From: Lysobacterales bacterium
GTDB lineage: Bacteria > Pseudomonadota > Gammaproteobacteria > Xanthomonadales > Ahniellaceae
NCBI GenBank assembly: GCA_016721845.1
Contig: JADKHK010000013.1
Span: forward strand, 496,001-560,000
Length of the DNA stretch: 64,000 nucleotides
Reading direction: 5' to 3'
The first letter of the stretch is position 1. Each line of letters starts with the position of its first letter. Below the pieces are notes generated by a model. It ran no database searches. It had not been told where the DNA came from and was given only the letters and a program-made list of their open reading frames with translations. The translations under genes were made by a program, and so were the position numbers. Positions 51,656 to 61,320 of this stretch are shown piece by piece.

Positions 51656-52909
51656 ATGGACATCTCACGCCCCGATCTGAAAGCCAAGAAACGCCGTCGC
51701 CAGCTGATCTATGTCGGCGCCGGCATCGCCACCCTCGTTGCACTCGCATTCGGCCTCTCGGCGATCGAGCCGGCGGCGCCGAAAGTCAGTCGATCGCAGG
51801 TCTGGATCGATGCCGTGAAGCGCGGCGAGATGAAGCGCGAGGTGCGCGGCCCGGGCACGCTGGTGCCGAAGGAAGTGCGCTGGATCGCGGCCGAGACGGC
51901 GGCGCGAGTGGATCGATTCATCGTCAAGCCGGGTGCGACGGTGACCGCCGACACCGTGATCATGGAACTGTCGAATCCGGAAGTGATCGACCAGTTGCTG
52001 GCCGCGCGGTCGGCGGTGACGGCCGCCGAAGCGGACCATGCGGCGCTGCGGATGGGCCTGGAATCGCAGGTGCTGGACCAGCGCGCGAACATGGCCGGCA
52101 TCGAGGCCGACTATGAATCGGCACGCCTGCAGGCCGAAGCCGAGGCCGATCTGAACACGAAGGGCATCATTTCCGACATCAACTTCCGCCGCTCGCAGCT
52201 CACGTCGGAGCGCCTGAAGGTGCGCCTCGACATCGAGCAGGAACGCATCGCCAAGTTCAAGGACACGATGCAGTCGCAACTGGCCGCAGGCCGCGCGCGC
52301 ATCGACCAGTTGCGCAACACGCTGGCCTTGCGTGAACGCCAGGCCGAAGCCCTGAAGCTCAAGGCCGGCATTGACGGCGTGCTGCAGCAGGTGCCGGTCG
52401 AGGAGGGCCAGCAAGTGGCGCCGGGCACCAATCTCGCGCGTGTCGCCCGCCCGGACGTGCTGATCGCGGAACTGCGCATCGCCGAAACGCAGGCCAAGGA
52501 TGTGCTCGTTGGCCAAAAGGTTGCGGTCGACACCCGCAATGGCATCGTCGAAGGCGCCGTGTCGCGCATAGATCCGGCCGTGTTGAACGGCACCGTGCAG
52601 GTCGACGTTGACCTGGTCGGTGCACTGCCGGCGGGTGCGCGCCCCGACCTGTCGGTCGACGGCACCATCGAGATCGAGCGCCTGGCGAACGTGCTTTACG
52701 TCGGCCGCCCGGCCTACGGCCAGCCGGAATCCGACACCACGCTGTTCCGCATCGATCCGAAGTCCGGCATCGCGACGCGCGTGCCGGTGCGCCTCGGCCG
52801 CGCCTCGGTCACCGTCATCGAAGTGGGTCGCGGCCTTGCGGAAGGCGACCAGGTGGTGTTGTCCGATACCGCGCAGTGGGACAAGTACGACCGCTTGAAA
52901 TTGCAGTAA
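51656..52909 (+). CDS. Periplasmic adaptor (MacA/HlyD-like membrane fusion protein)
   Basis: 417 residues from ATG 51656 (MDISRPDLKAKKRRR). A basic N-terminus precedes one membrane anchor (17-35), then a lipoyl/barrel region (REVRGPGTLVPKEVRWIAAE, VDRFIVKPGATVTADTVIMEL), a coiled-coil hairpin (about 115-225) and the returning half (LKAGIDGVLQQVPVEEGQQV), ending in a membrane-proximal part. It would link the inner-membrane ABC permeases to an outer-membrane channel; no TolC gene is in the window. It heads the cluster and lies behind the sigma-54 promoter. Confidence 0.88.
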   Translation: MDISRPDLKAKKRRRQLIYVGAGIATLVALAFGLSAIEPAAPKVSRSQVWIDAVKRGEMKREVRGPGTLVPKEVRWIAAETAARVDRFIVKPGATVTADTVIMELSNPEVIDQLLAARSAVTAAEADHAALRMGLESQVLDQRANMAGIEADYESARLQAEAEADLNTKGIISDINFRRSQLTSERLKVRLDIEQERIAKFKDTMQSQLAAGRARIDQLRNTLALRERQAEALKLKAGIDGVLQQVPVEEGQQVAPGTNLARVARPDVLIAELRIAETQAKDVLVGQKVAVDTRNGIVEGAVSRIDPAVLNGTVQVDVDLVGALPAGARPDLSVDGTIEIERLANVLYVGRPAYGQPESDTTLFRIDPKSGIATRVPVRLGRASVTVIEVGRGLAEGDQVVLSDTAQWDKYDRLKLQ

Positions 52910-52926
52910 CGGCAACCCCCTCCCAA

Positions 52927-52953
52927 CCTCCCCCTCGCGCTGCGAAGGGGAGG
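52927..52953 (+). repeat. GC-rich hairpin between adaptor and ATPase genes
   Basis: CCTCCCC (52927-52933) pairs with GGGGAGG (52947-52953), and the inner TCGC pairs with GCGA. The 3' arm contains a strong ribosome-site-like GGAGG seven bases before an ATG at 52961 that is in frame with the ATPase. It could tune expression inside the operon or be a small dispersed repeat. Confidence 0.45.
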
Positions 52954-53008
52954 AGACAAGATGAAAGACGCAGTACTCCGAATTCAACTCACGACAAGAG
53001 CAAACGCC

Positions 53009-53782
53009 ATGACCGCAGCGACTTCCTCCCTGATCCAGATGCGCGACATCAAGAAGGTGTTCTTCACCGACGAGGTCGAGACGCATGCACTCGCCGGTGT
53101 TCACTTCGATTTGGCGCGCGGCGAATACGTGTCGATCTCCGGGCCGTCCGGTTGCGGCAAATCGACCCTGCTGTCGATCCTCGGCCTGCTCGACACGCCG
53201 ACCGAGGGCAGCTACACGCTCAACAACACGTCGGTCGAGGCGATCAACGCCAACGAGCGCGCGCGCATCCGCAACCGCGAGATCGGTTTCATCTTCCAGG
53301 CGTTCAACCTGATCGGTGACCTCAGCGTGTTCGAAAACGTCGAGCTGCCGCTGACCTATCGCGACGGCATGGGCAAGGGCGAACGCAAGGATCGCGTGCA
53401 GGAAGCGCTCGAACGCGTCGGCATGGCGCATCGCCTCAAACACTACCCGGCGCAGTTGTCCGGCGGTCAGCAGCAGCGCGTCGCGGTGGCGCGCGCCCTG
53501 GTCGGCAAGCCGTCGATCCTGCTTGCCGACGAACCGACCGGCAACCTCGACTCGAAGAACGGCGAGGCGGTGATGGAACTGCTCGACGAACTGCACAAGG
53601 GCGGCGCGACCATCTGCATGGTCACCCACGATCCGCGTTATGCAGAGTTCGCCGGCCGCAAGATCTTCATGTTCGACGGCCGGGTTGTCGATGAAGAGAC
53701 CCTGCACCGGTTGCGCAAGGAAGAAGACGCGCGCCTCTTCAAGCGTGTCGCGACGAACCCGTCGGCCGGTCAGGCCGCGTAA
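53009..53782 (+). CDS. ABC transporter ATP-binding protein (MacB/LolD-like)
   Basis: 257 residues from ATG 53009; the in-frame ATG at 52961, with a better ribosome site, would add 16 residues. All ABC motifs are intact: Walker A GPSGCGKST (45-53), Q-loop Q97, signature LSGGQ (150-154), Walker B ILLADEP with E175, and H-loop in MVTHDPRY. The LolD/MacB type is shown by NLIGDLSVFENVELPL. It powers the FtsX/MacB-like permeases encoded downstream on the inner face of the membrane. Confidence 0.93.
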   Translation: MTAATSSLIQMRDIKKVFFTDEVETHALAGVHFDLARGEYVSISGPSGCGKSTLLSILGLLDTPTEGSYTLNNTSVEAINANERARIRNREIGFIFQAFNLIGDLSVFENVELPLTYRDGMGKGERKDRVQEALERVGMAHRLKHYPAQLSGGQQQRVAVARALVGKPSILLADEPTGNLDSKNGEAVMELLDELHKGGATICMVTHDPRYAEFAGRKIFMFDGRVVDEETLHRLRKEEDARLFKRVATNPSAGQAA

Positions 53783-53798
53783 CCAGGGAGTGAGGAAC

Positions 53799-53987
53799 AT
53801 GAGCAGCAACGATCGCAATGAGCGGGTCGAACCGAACGCGGTGGCCGATGCCGCGCTGGTGCGTGACCTGGTGAATGGACTGGTGCACGCCTTGCCGGCG
53901 ATCGCGCTGGGTTCCCCGCGCCTGCCCGATGCGCGCAGCCGCGCGCACGACTTCGCGCGCGCATTCGCCGCCCGCCGCGCCGCCTGA
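53799..53987 (+). CDS. Small hypothetical protein in the ABC cluster
   Basis: 62 residues, start MSSNDRNERVEPN at ATG 53799 with a good ribosome site (GTGAGGAAC region), 16 bases after the ATPase stop and 11 before the first permease. It has no membrane helix. The middle is hydrophobic-helical (ALVRDLVNGLVHALPAIALG) and the end is arginine-rich (RSRAHDFARAFAARRAA). No family recognised. Its position suggests it is translated with the transporter. Confidence 0.6.
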   Translation: MSSNDRNERVEPNAVADAALVRDLVNGLVHALPAIALGSPRLPDARSRAHDFARAFAARRAA

Positions 53988-53998
53988 GGAAGCCGACG

Positions 53999-56449
53999 AT
54001 GAACGCATTCCTGCGCAATCTCCGCCTCGCGCTGCGTCAGTTCGGTCTGCGGCCGGGACTGTGGGGTGCGATCGTGGTCACCCTCGCGCTCGGCATTGGC
54101 GCCAACGCCGCCGTGTTCCACGTGTTCGAGCGCCTGATGCTGGCGGCCCTGCCGTTCCCGGAAGGCGAGCGCCTGGTCGCGGTGTACAACTCCTATCCCA
54201 AGAACAATCTTGAAGTCGCCGGGACATCGGTGCCGGACTACTTCGATCGGGTCGAACAGGCGAAGTCGCTGGAATCGCTGGCGATGTTCAACAATCTCGG
54301 CATGAACCTCACCGGTGCGGGCGCGACTGAACGCCTGCGTGCGCTGCGCACCACGCCCTCCTTGTTCGACGTGCTGCGGGTTCGGCCGGCGCTGGGTCGT
54401 GGCTTCCATGCCGACGAGGCCGTGGCCGGCGGTCCGAAGGTCGTGATCCTGACGCATGCCCTGTGGCTGTCGCGTTTCAATGGCGCGGCCGACACGATCG
54501 GCCGGAACATCGAGGTCGACGGCGAGACGTGGCAGGTGATCGGCGTGATGCCGGCCGGATTCCGCGTCCCGACCCAGGAGGCGGACATCCTCGTGCCCTT
54601 CCAGTTGGCGCCCGAGCAGCGTTCCGACAACGAACGCGGCAACGAATATTCGTCGTCGATCGGCCGATTGGCACCGGGCGCGACGCTGGAAGGGCTGAAC
54701 GCGGAGCTCGATGCGATCGTCAAGCGCACCGCCGATCGTTTGCCGGCGGACTACAAGGCCTTCTACGAACAGAGCGGGTTCACCGGGATCGCGCGCGACC
54801 TGCGCGAATTCGTCGTAGGCGACATCGGACAGACCTTGTGGACCTTGCAGCTCGCGACCCTGCTGGTGTTGCTGATCGCCTGCGCGAACGTGGCCAACCT
54901 GTTGCTGGCGCAGAACATCGCGCGTTCGCGCGAATTCGCGGTGCGCAGCGCGATCGGCGCGGTGCGGGCGCAGCTGGTCCGGCAGACGCTGACCGAGACC
55001 GCGGTGGCTGCCTTGATCGGTGGCGCGCTCGGCCTGATCGTGGCTCACGGGGTGTTGCTGGTGTTGCGCGAATTCGCTGGCAGCGCGCTGCTGCTCGCCA
55101 GTGTCGACGCGGTCATGCCGTGGCGAACCCAACTGCTGACGCTCGCCGTCAGCGTCGTACTGGTGCCGCTGATCTCGCTGGTGCCGATGGCGTTGGCGAC
55201 TCGGGACGGTCAGGTGTCCGCGTTGAAGGACGGCGGTCGCGGCAATACCGGCAGTGCCGCCGCGGTCCGTGCGCGCAGTGGCCTGGTGGTCGCGCAGATC
55301 GCGCTGTCCTCGGCCTTGCTGGTGACCTCGGGCTTGCTGGTCCGCAGTTACTGGAAGGTCGCCGGCGAGTCGCCCGGCTTCGATGCGCGCGGCGTCACCA
55401 GCGCCTTCGTCGAGTTGCCGCAGAATCGTTACGCCGACGCGGTCGCCCGTGTTGCCTTTTACGAGCGCGCGCTGTCGACCGTGCGGGCGATGCCCGGAGT
55501 CGAGGAAGCGGGCTGGGTGACCGGACTGCCGTTCACGCCGTTCGGCTGGGGTCGGTCCTACCGGATTCGCGGCATCACCGACGACAACGAGATGCCGCCG
55601 CATACGCAGGTCCGCATCGCTGACGGCGGCTACTTCAAGACCGTCGGTATCCCGCTGCTGAAGGGACGCGTGTTCGGTCCGCAGGATCGTGCCGACAGCG
55701 AGCACGTGGTGGTCATCGACGAGTTCCTCGCGCGCGAACGCTTCGGCGACCGCGATCCGATCGGCCAGTACGTCGGCAATCCCGGCGAAAACGGCGAGCC
55801 GGGTGATTGGTGGCGCGTAATCGGGGTGGTCGGCACCGTCAAGACCAACCGACTGGATCAGGCGGTCAGTAAAGAAACGATCTATTGGCCGATCACCCAG
55901 TCGCCGGTGGAAACCGCGACGATGGTGGTGAAGTCGGCGCGCGATGCGGAATCGATGACGCGCGAGCTGCGCGCCACCTTGCAGTCGGTCGATCCGATGC
56001 AGGCCGTGTTCAACGTCGCGACCCTGGATGCGCGCATCAACGATTCGCTCGGCATCCGCCGCGCGCCGCTGGTGCTGGTCGCGGCCTTTGCGGTCATCGC
56101 GTTGCTGCTGGCCGCGATCGGCCTGTATGGCGTGCTCGCCTTCGTGGTCGGGCGGCGCAGCGGCGAAATCGGCCTGCGCATCGCGATCGGGGCGCAGCCG
56201 CGCGATGTGATGCGCCTGGTGGTCGGGCAGGGCATGCGTCTGCTGGCCTTCGGCCTTGCGCTCGGACTGGGGGTCGCGCTGGTCAGCGGTCGCGTCGTTG
56301 CGACCCAGCTGTTCGGCATCAGCAGCATGGATCCGGCGACCTTCATCGTCGTCGCCGCCGCACTCGCGCTGGTGGCATTGGTCGCCTGCCTCGCGCCGGC
56401 CGCGCGCGCCGCGCGGGTCGATCCGATCGACGCCTTGAGGAGCGAATGA
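53999..56449 (+). CDS. ADOP-type ABC permease 1 (FtsX/MacB-like)
   Basis: 816 residues. It has eight predicted helices: one at the N-terminus (20-42), three in the middle (about 285-400, with ACANVANLLLAQNIARSREF) and one near 415, then three at the end (about 690-805). Two MacB-type periplasmic domains lie between them. The end VDPIDALRSE is the ADOP hallmark. It forms the export or mechanotransmission unit with the ATPase. The stop overlaps the next permease start (ATGA). Confidence 0.87.
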   Translation: MNAFLRNLRLALRQFGLRPGLWGAIVVTLALGIGANAAVFHVFERLMLAALPFPEGERLVAVYNSYPKNNLEVAGTSVPDYFDRVEQAKSLESLAMFNNLGMNLTGAGATERLRALRTTPSLFDVLRVRPALGRGFHADEAVAGGPKVVILTHALWLSRFNGAADTIGRNIEVDGETWQVIGVMPAGFRVPTQEADILVPFQLAPEQRSDNERGNEYSSSIGRLAPGATLEGLNAELDAIVKRTADRLPADYKAFYEQSGFTGIARDLREFVVGDIGQTLWTLQLATLLVLLIACANVANLLLAQNIARSREFAVRSAIGAVRAQLVRQTLTETAVAALIGGALGLIVAHGVLLVLREFAGSALLLASVDAVMPWRTQLLTLAVSVVLVPLISLVPMALATRDGQVSALKDGGRGNTGSAAAVRARSGLVVAQIALSSALLVTSGLLVRSYWKVAGESPGFDARGVTSAFVELPQNRYADAVARVAFYERALSTVRAMPGVEEAGWVTGLPFTPFGWGRSYRIRGITDDNEMPPHTQVRIADGGYFKTVGIPLLKGRVFGPQDRADSEHVVVIDEFLARERFGDRDPIGQYVGNPGENGEPGDWWRVIGVVGTVKTNRLDQAVSKETIYWPITQSPVETATMVVKSARDAESMTRELRATLQSVDPMQAVFNVATLDARINDSLGIRRAPLVLVAAFAVIALLLAAIGLYGVLAFVVGRRSGEIGLRIAIGAQPRDVMRLVVGQGMRLLAFGLALGLGVALVSGRVVATQLFGISSMDPATFIVVAAALALVALVACLAPAARAARVDPIDALRSE

Positions 56450-58887
56450 TGGCGGCCTGGATGCGTGGCTTTTCGGTGTGGCGGAACCTGCTGGAAGCGG
56501 CACGTGCACTGATGGCGCGCCCGGGTTATCTGTTCGCTTGCGTGTTGACGCTCGGTCTTGGCCTCGGCGCCAACCTCGCGATCCTGACCTTGCTCAACAG
56601 CGTGTTGCTGAATCCCTGGCCGACGCCGAATCTTGACCGGATCGTCCAGGTCTGGAGCGAGAACCAGCATCGTCGCGGCGATGGCGGCCTGTCGGTGCTC
56701 GAATACACCGAACGCAAGGATGCCGCGTCGGTCGAGGCGATGGCGCTGTCGCACCGGATCGGGTTGAACCTCAATGGCGACGAGCAGGCCGAGCGCATCG
56801 AAGCGCGGCGCTCGACCTCGAGCCTGTTTCAGGTACTCGGCGTGCAGCCGATGCTGGGGCGGGCGTGGGCCAGCAGCGAAGAGGTCGCCGGTCGCGATCA
56901 TCTGCTGGTGATCTCGCATGCCTTGTGGCAATCGCGCTTCGCGGGTGCGGCAGACGTCGTCGGTCGCGATGTACGGATCGACGGCGAGCCATGGCGCATC
57001 ATCGGCGTGATGCCGGACGGGTTCTACTACCCGAGCCCGAGCACGCAGGCGTACGTGCCCTTCGCGTTCGAAGCGGAAGAGTTGCGCGAGGATTTGCGCG
57101 GGCGCGTGTATGCCACGGCAATCGCGCTGCTTAAGCCCGGCCGTACGGCCGAGGATTTGCAACTGGAGCTCGCCGCCGAATTTGCCCAACGTGCCCAGTC
57201 GACCCCGTCGATCCAGGACGACATCGCCCGCAACGGCACCCAGGTGCGCGTGCAGGGGGTCTTGAGTTACCAGTTCGACCGGATCGGCCCGATCATGCTG
57301 ATCGCGCAGTTCGCGGTGCTGATGGTGTTGCTGGTCGCCGTCGCGAATCTGACCGGACTCACCCTGTCGAACTGGCTCGCGCAGCGCCGCGCCTATGCGG
57401 TGCGCGCGGCGCTCGGCGCGTCGCGCTTCCGGTTGATGGGCAAGGTGTTCGCGGAAGGATTCTGGCTGGCACTTGGCGGTGTCCTCGCTGCCTTGCTGAT
57501 CGGCCGCCTGGCGCTGGCCGGACTGGTGGCTGCGATGGGTCCGGTGACGGCACGCATGCCTCTGCTCGACATCGATTCCCGCGTCGTGGTCGTGACCTTG
57601 GGGCTGGCCATCGGGGCGGCCTTGCTGGCCACCCTGGCGCCGGCCCTCGCCAGCGGGCGTCTGGTACGCACCGCCGAACTGCGTGCGCAAGGGGCGGGCG
57701 GCGACGCACCCGCCGCGGGGCGATTGCGCAACCTGCTGGTCGGTGCCCAGATGGCGTTCGCGATGACCTTGTTGTGCGCGTCGTTGCTGCTGGCGCGCAG
57801 CATGCAGGATGTATTCGCGGCGCCGGCGGGGCTCGACAGCGCGCAGGTGCTCAGTGCCCAGATCAGCCTGCCGGAGACGCGTTACGACACGCCAGAAAAG
57901 CAGGTCGATGCGCAGTCGCGCATGCTGGCGGCGCTGGCCGCCCAGCCCGGCGTACTGGGCACGGCGCTGAGCGATGTCATGCCCTATTCGAATTCGGATC
58001 GCAGTTCGAGTTATGGCGTCGTCGGTCGCTCCGACGACGCTGCAGCGACGCCTGCCGCGCATGTGCGCACGGTCAGCAGCGACTGGTTCTCGACCCTGGC
58101 GACGCCCGTGCTGCGCGGGCGCGTCTTTGCCGAGGGCGATCGCCTCGGGGCGACCCCGGTCGCGGTGGTCGACCAGCGGTTCGTCGATCGCGAGTTTCCG
58201 GAAGGGAATGCCGTTGGTGCGCAGATCGAGGGATTCACCGCCGAACCGCTGACCATTGTCGGTGTGGTCGCGAACGTGCGCCTGCTTTCGCGTGACCGGG
58301 ATCTCGCACAGCCGACGATCTATGTCGCGCAGGCGCAGCGACCGTCGGCCAATCTCGGCCTCGTGCTGCGTACCCAAGGCGAGCCCGGACTCGCCACCGC
58401 GGCCTTGCGCACTGCGCTGCGCGGCGTCGATCCGGATATCGCGCTGTTCGACGTGATGACGCTCGATGAGCGCATCGATGCCAATCTCGCGGGCCGTCGC
58501 GGCATGAGCATCACCTTGGCGACGTTTGCCGTCTGCGCCTTGCTGCTGACGGCCATCGGCCTGTTTGGCAGCCTGGCGCTGAGCGTGTCGCAGCGCACGG
58601 CCGAGATCGGTGTGCGCATCGCGCTCGGTGCCGATGTCGGGCAGGTGCGCCGGATGATGATCTGGCGCGGCTTGCGGATCGCGTTGATCGGCATCGCCTT
58701 CGGCCTCGCGGCGGCATTGGGACTGATGCAGGCGCTCGCAGCAGCGGTGCAGGACCTGAACGTCTTCGACCTTCCCAGCTATGCCATGGCGGTGGCCGCG
58801 CTGGTCGTCACCGCACTCGTCGCAAGCATCGTTCCGGCACGGCGCGCTGCACGGGTCGAACCCATCCAGGCCTTGCGTGGAGATTGA
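56446..58887 (+). CDS. ADOP-type ABC permease 2 (FtsX/MacB-like)
   Basis: 813 residues from ATG 56446, which overlaps the previous stop; ATG 56449 is equally possible. Architecture is as in permease 1: N-terminal helix (LFACVLTLGLGLGANLAIL), MacB_PCD domain with SRFAGAADVVGRDVRIDGEPW, middle helices with RRAYAVRAALGASRFRL, second PCD and last helices (SMTL-type AEIGVRIALGADVGQV). It ends VEPIQALRGD. Sequence is clearly diverged from permease 1. Confidence 0.86.
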   Translation: MMAAWMRGFSVWRNLLEAARALMARPGYLFACVLTLGLGLGANLAILTLLNSVLLNPWPTPNLDRIVQVWSENQHRRGDGGLSVLEYTERKDAASVEAMALSHRIGLNLNGDEQAERIEARRSTSSLFQVLGVQPMLGRAWASSEEVAGRDHLLVISHALWQSRFAGAADVVGRDVRIDGEPWRIIGVMPDGFYYPSPSTQAYVPFAFEAEELREDLRGRVYATAIALLKPGRTAEDLQLELAAEFAQRAQSTPSIQDDIARNGTQVRVQGVLSYQFDRIGPIMLIAQFAVLMVLLVAVANLTGLTLSNWLAQRRAYAVRAALGASRFRLMGKVFAEGFWLALGGVLAALLIGRLALAGLVAAMGPVTARMPLLDIDSRVVVVTLGLAIGAALLATLAPALASGRLVRTAELRAQGAGGDAPAAGRLRNLLVGAQMAFAMTLLCASLLLARSMQDVFAAPAGLDSAQVLSAQISLPETRYDTPEKQVDAQSRMLAALAAQPGVLGTALSDVMPYSNSDRSSSYGVVGRSDDAAATPAAHVRTVSSDWFSTLATPVLRGRVFAEGDRLGATPVAVVDQRFVDREFPEGNAVGAQIEGFTAEPLTIVGVVANVRLLSRDRDLAQPTIYVAQAQRPSANLGLVLRTQGEPGLATAALRTALRGVDPDIALFDVMTLDERIDANLAGRRGMSITLATFAVCALLLTAIGLFGSLALSVSQRTAEIGVRIALGADVGQVRRMMIWRGLRIALIGIAFGLAAALGLMQALAAAVQDLNVFDLPSYAMAVAALVVTALVASIVPARRAARVEPIQALRGD

Positions 58888-58888
58888 G

Positions 58889-61312
58889 ATGACGTCGTTC
58901 TGGAACATGTTGCAACTGGAACTGCGCAATGGCCTGCGCCAGCTGACGCGCCGCACCGCGCACAGCGCGCTGATCGTCGCCGTGCTGGCGACGGGGCTCG
59001 GCGCCACCCTGTTCGTGCTGGTCGTGATCGATGCGCTCGTGCTGCGGCCGATGCCGTTCCCGGACGCCGAACGGCTGGTGCAGATCGGCGAGTCCGACCA
59101 CAACGAGCCGGGTTTCCTCGACGCGATGAATTCGCAGGACCTTCTGGACCTGCGCGCGGCGTTGACGCGGTTCGACGCCGTCGAAAGTTTCTCGGGCGGC
59201 ACCATGAACCTGTCCGATGGCAAACACGTCGAGCGCTACGACGGTCAGTTCGTCAGCGGCGGATTGTTCAGCCTGATCGATGTCGATGCGCAGATCGGGC
59301 GAACCCTGAATGCCGACGACGACCGCCCGGGTGCACCCGCACGCGTGGTCATCAGCGACCGCGTCTGGCGGCAACGATTCGCGGCATCGCCCGACGTGCT
59401 CGGCCAGATCGTGCGCATCAACATGGAACCGGCCGAGATCATCGGCGTGATGCCGGCCGGGTTTGCCTTTCCGTTCGTCAGCGATGTCTGGACCGCCGCA
59501 CGCGATGCGACCGGCCAACCGGAGACGCAGCAGCGCGACGCCGAGGTCATCGCGCGCCTGAAACCGGGTGCATCGCTGGACGAGGCTGCACTCGAACTGC
59601 AGACGGTGTGGCCACGTCTGCAACAGCAGTCGCCGGAGACGCGTCGCGACGTGACCCTGGCGGCGCAGCCGGCCAGCTTCCGTTTCATCAACCCGCATAC
59701 GCGCACCATCGTCGGCATTCTGCTCGCGGCGGCCTTGTCGGTGTTGCTCGTGGCCTGCGCCAATGTCGCGAACTTGCAACTCGCGCTGCTCAGCCAGCGC
59801 AGCCGTGAACTGGCGCTGCGTGCGGCCATCGGTGCCGGACGCGCGCGCCTGCTCGCGGCCCTGTTGGCGGAGACTCTGGTGCTCACAGCGGTGGCGACGG
59901 CGCTGGCCCTGGCCATTGCGCACTGGGCCGGCGTGTACGCCATGCGGACCTTCGTCGAAGCGGGTGATGGTCCGGCCTATTGGGTCGACTTCACGATGAC
60001 GCCGCGCGTCGCCCTGTTCGGTATCGGCATCGCGGTCTTGACCACGATCGCGGCCGGACTGGTGCCGGGCTTGCGCGCCTCCGGGTACGAACTGAGTCGC
60101 ACCATCGTCGACAACGGTCGCGCCGGCAGCGGCGCGTCGCGGGTGGCGCGCGGATTGATCGTGGCCCAGGTGGCGTTCTCGTGCGTGTTGCTGATCGGGG
60201 CCGGCATGGCCTGGCGGCAGCTCGAAGCCCGTTCGCGATTCGATCTCGGCATCGACACGCCGGCGACGGCGGTATTGACCGCACGCGTCGGCATTTTCCC
60301 GCAACAGTATCCGACCGGTGCGGAACAGGTCGCTTTCTTCGAGCGCATCGCCGAACGCTTGCGCGGCGAAGCCGGCGTGTCGGCCGCGACGGTGGCGGAA
60401 ACGCTGCCGGGTCTGATGAGTGGTCACGCCGAACTGTGGATCGAGGGGCAGGACCCGAATGCGAAGCGCGATGAAGTGGCGCGTGCCGCGGTCGATGATG
60501 GTTTTGCCGCGACCTACGGTTTGCGTGCGCTGTCGGGGCGCTTGCCGGATGCACGCGACACCGCCGACAGTCTGCCGGTGGCTGCGGTCGATCAGCGCTT
60601 CGCCGACCGCTACTGGCCGGGGCAGGACCCGCTGCAACGGCGCTTCAAGCTGGGCCAGGACGATGCCTCGCCCTGGATCACCGTAGTCGGCGTGGTGCGC
60701 AACCTGACGCTCGAAGATGTCGACGACGAGCCGCAGCCGAGCGTGTTGCTGCCGATGCGGCAATCGCCCGTGCGTTTCGCGACCGTGGCCGTCAAGACCA
60801 GTGGTGCCGCCGAGGCCTTCGCGCCACGGCTGGCCGAAATCGTGCGCGAAGTCGATGCCGACACGCCGGTGTACTGGGTGCGTACGCTCGATGCGGCGTT
60901 GGCCGCGGATCGTGTCGGCGACCGTTTCCTGACGCGGCTGTTCGGTCTGTTCGGTGCGGTCGGCTTGCTGCTCGCCGGCGCCGGACTGTTCGGCGTGCTG
61001 GCGCAGGTCGTGCAGGCGCGCACCCGCGAGATCGGCGTGCGTCGTGCCATCGGCGCGACCGGTCGCCAGGTCGTGACCGCGGTGGCCGGCGACAGCGCCC
61101 GCCTGCTGCTGATCGGCCTCGTGCTCGGCATCGGCCTCGGCGTGCCGTGGGCGATGCTGCTGGCGCAGACCTCGCTTGGTCTCGATCCGTTCGACCCCCT
61201 GATCTTCGGCAGCGTTGTCGCACTCGTGGCCTTGGCCGGTGCGGTGTCGGTGCTGGTCCCCACCCGGCGTGCGCTCGGCATCGCGCCGAGCGAAGCCCTG
61301 CGCAGCGAATGA
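58889..61312 (+). CDS. ADOP-type ABC permease 3 (FtsX/MacB-like)
   Basis: 807 residues, start MTSFWNMLQLELRNGLRQL one base after the previous stop. N-terminal helix (LIVAVLATGLGATLFVLVV), PCD domain, FtsX core (CANVANLQLALLSQRSRELA), a second PCD with PVAAVDQRFADRYWPGQD, and a final FtsX region (RTREIGVRRAIGATGRQV). The end is IAPSEALRSE. It is likely one partner in a permease heterodimer. Confidence 0.86.
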   Translation: MTSFWNMLQLELRNGLRQLTRRTAHSALIVAVLATGLGATLFVLVVIDALVLRPMPFPDAERLVQIGESDHNEPGFLDAMNSQDLLDLRAALTRFDAVESFSGGTMNLSDGKHVERYDGQFVSGGLFSLIDVDAQIGRTLNADDDRPGAPARVVISDRVWRQRFAASPDVLGQIVRINMEPAEIIGVMPAGFAFPFVSDVWTAARDATGQPETQQRDAEVIARLKPGASLDEAALELQTVWPRLQQQSPETRRDVTLAAQPASFRFINPHTRTIVGILLAAALSVLLVACANVANLQLALLSQRSRELALRAAIGAGRARLLAALLAETLVLTAVATALALAIAHWAGVYAMRTFVEAGDGPAYWVDFTMTPRVALFGIGIAVLTTIAAGLVPGLRASGYELSRTIVDNGRAGSGASRVARGLIVAQVAFSCVLLIGAGMAWRQLEARSRFDLGIDTPATAVLTARVGIFPQQYPTGAEQVAFFERIAERLRGEAGVSAATVAETLPGLMSGHAELWIEGQDPNAKRDEVARAAVDDGFAATYGLRALSGRLPDARDTADSLPVAAVDQRFADRYWPGQDPLQRRFKLGQDDASPWITVVGVVRNLTLEDVDDEPQPSVLLPMRQSPVRFATVAVKTSGAAEAFAPRLAEIVREVDADTPVYWVRTLDAALAADRVGDRFLTRLFGLFGAVGLLLAGAGLFGVLAQVVQARTREIGVRRAIGATGRQVVTAVAGDSARLLLIGLVLGIGLGVPWAMLLAQTSLGLDPFDPLIFGSVVALVALAGAVSVLVPTRRALGIAPSEALRSE

Positions 61313-61320
61313 GGATGCCC

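Noticed and set aside
51665..56509. A 1614-residue antisense open frame opposite the adaptor, ATPase and first permease
   Set aside because: Crosses several well-supported genes and their gaps; composition is typical of a high-GC shadow frame.
55882..59223. A 1113-residue antisense open frame opposite permeases 1 to 3
   Set aside because: Shadow of conserved permease genes; no recognisable motif.
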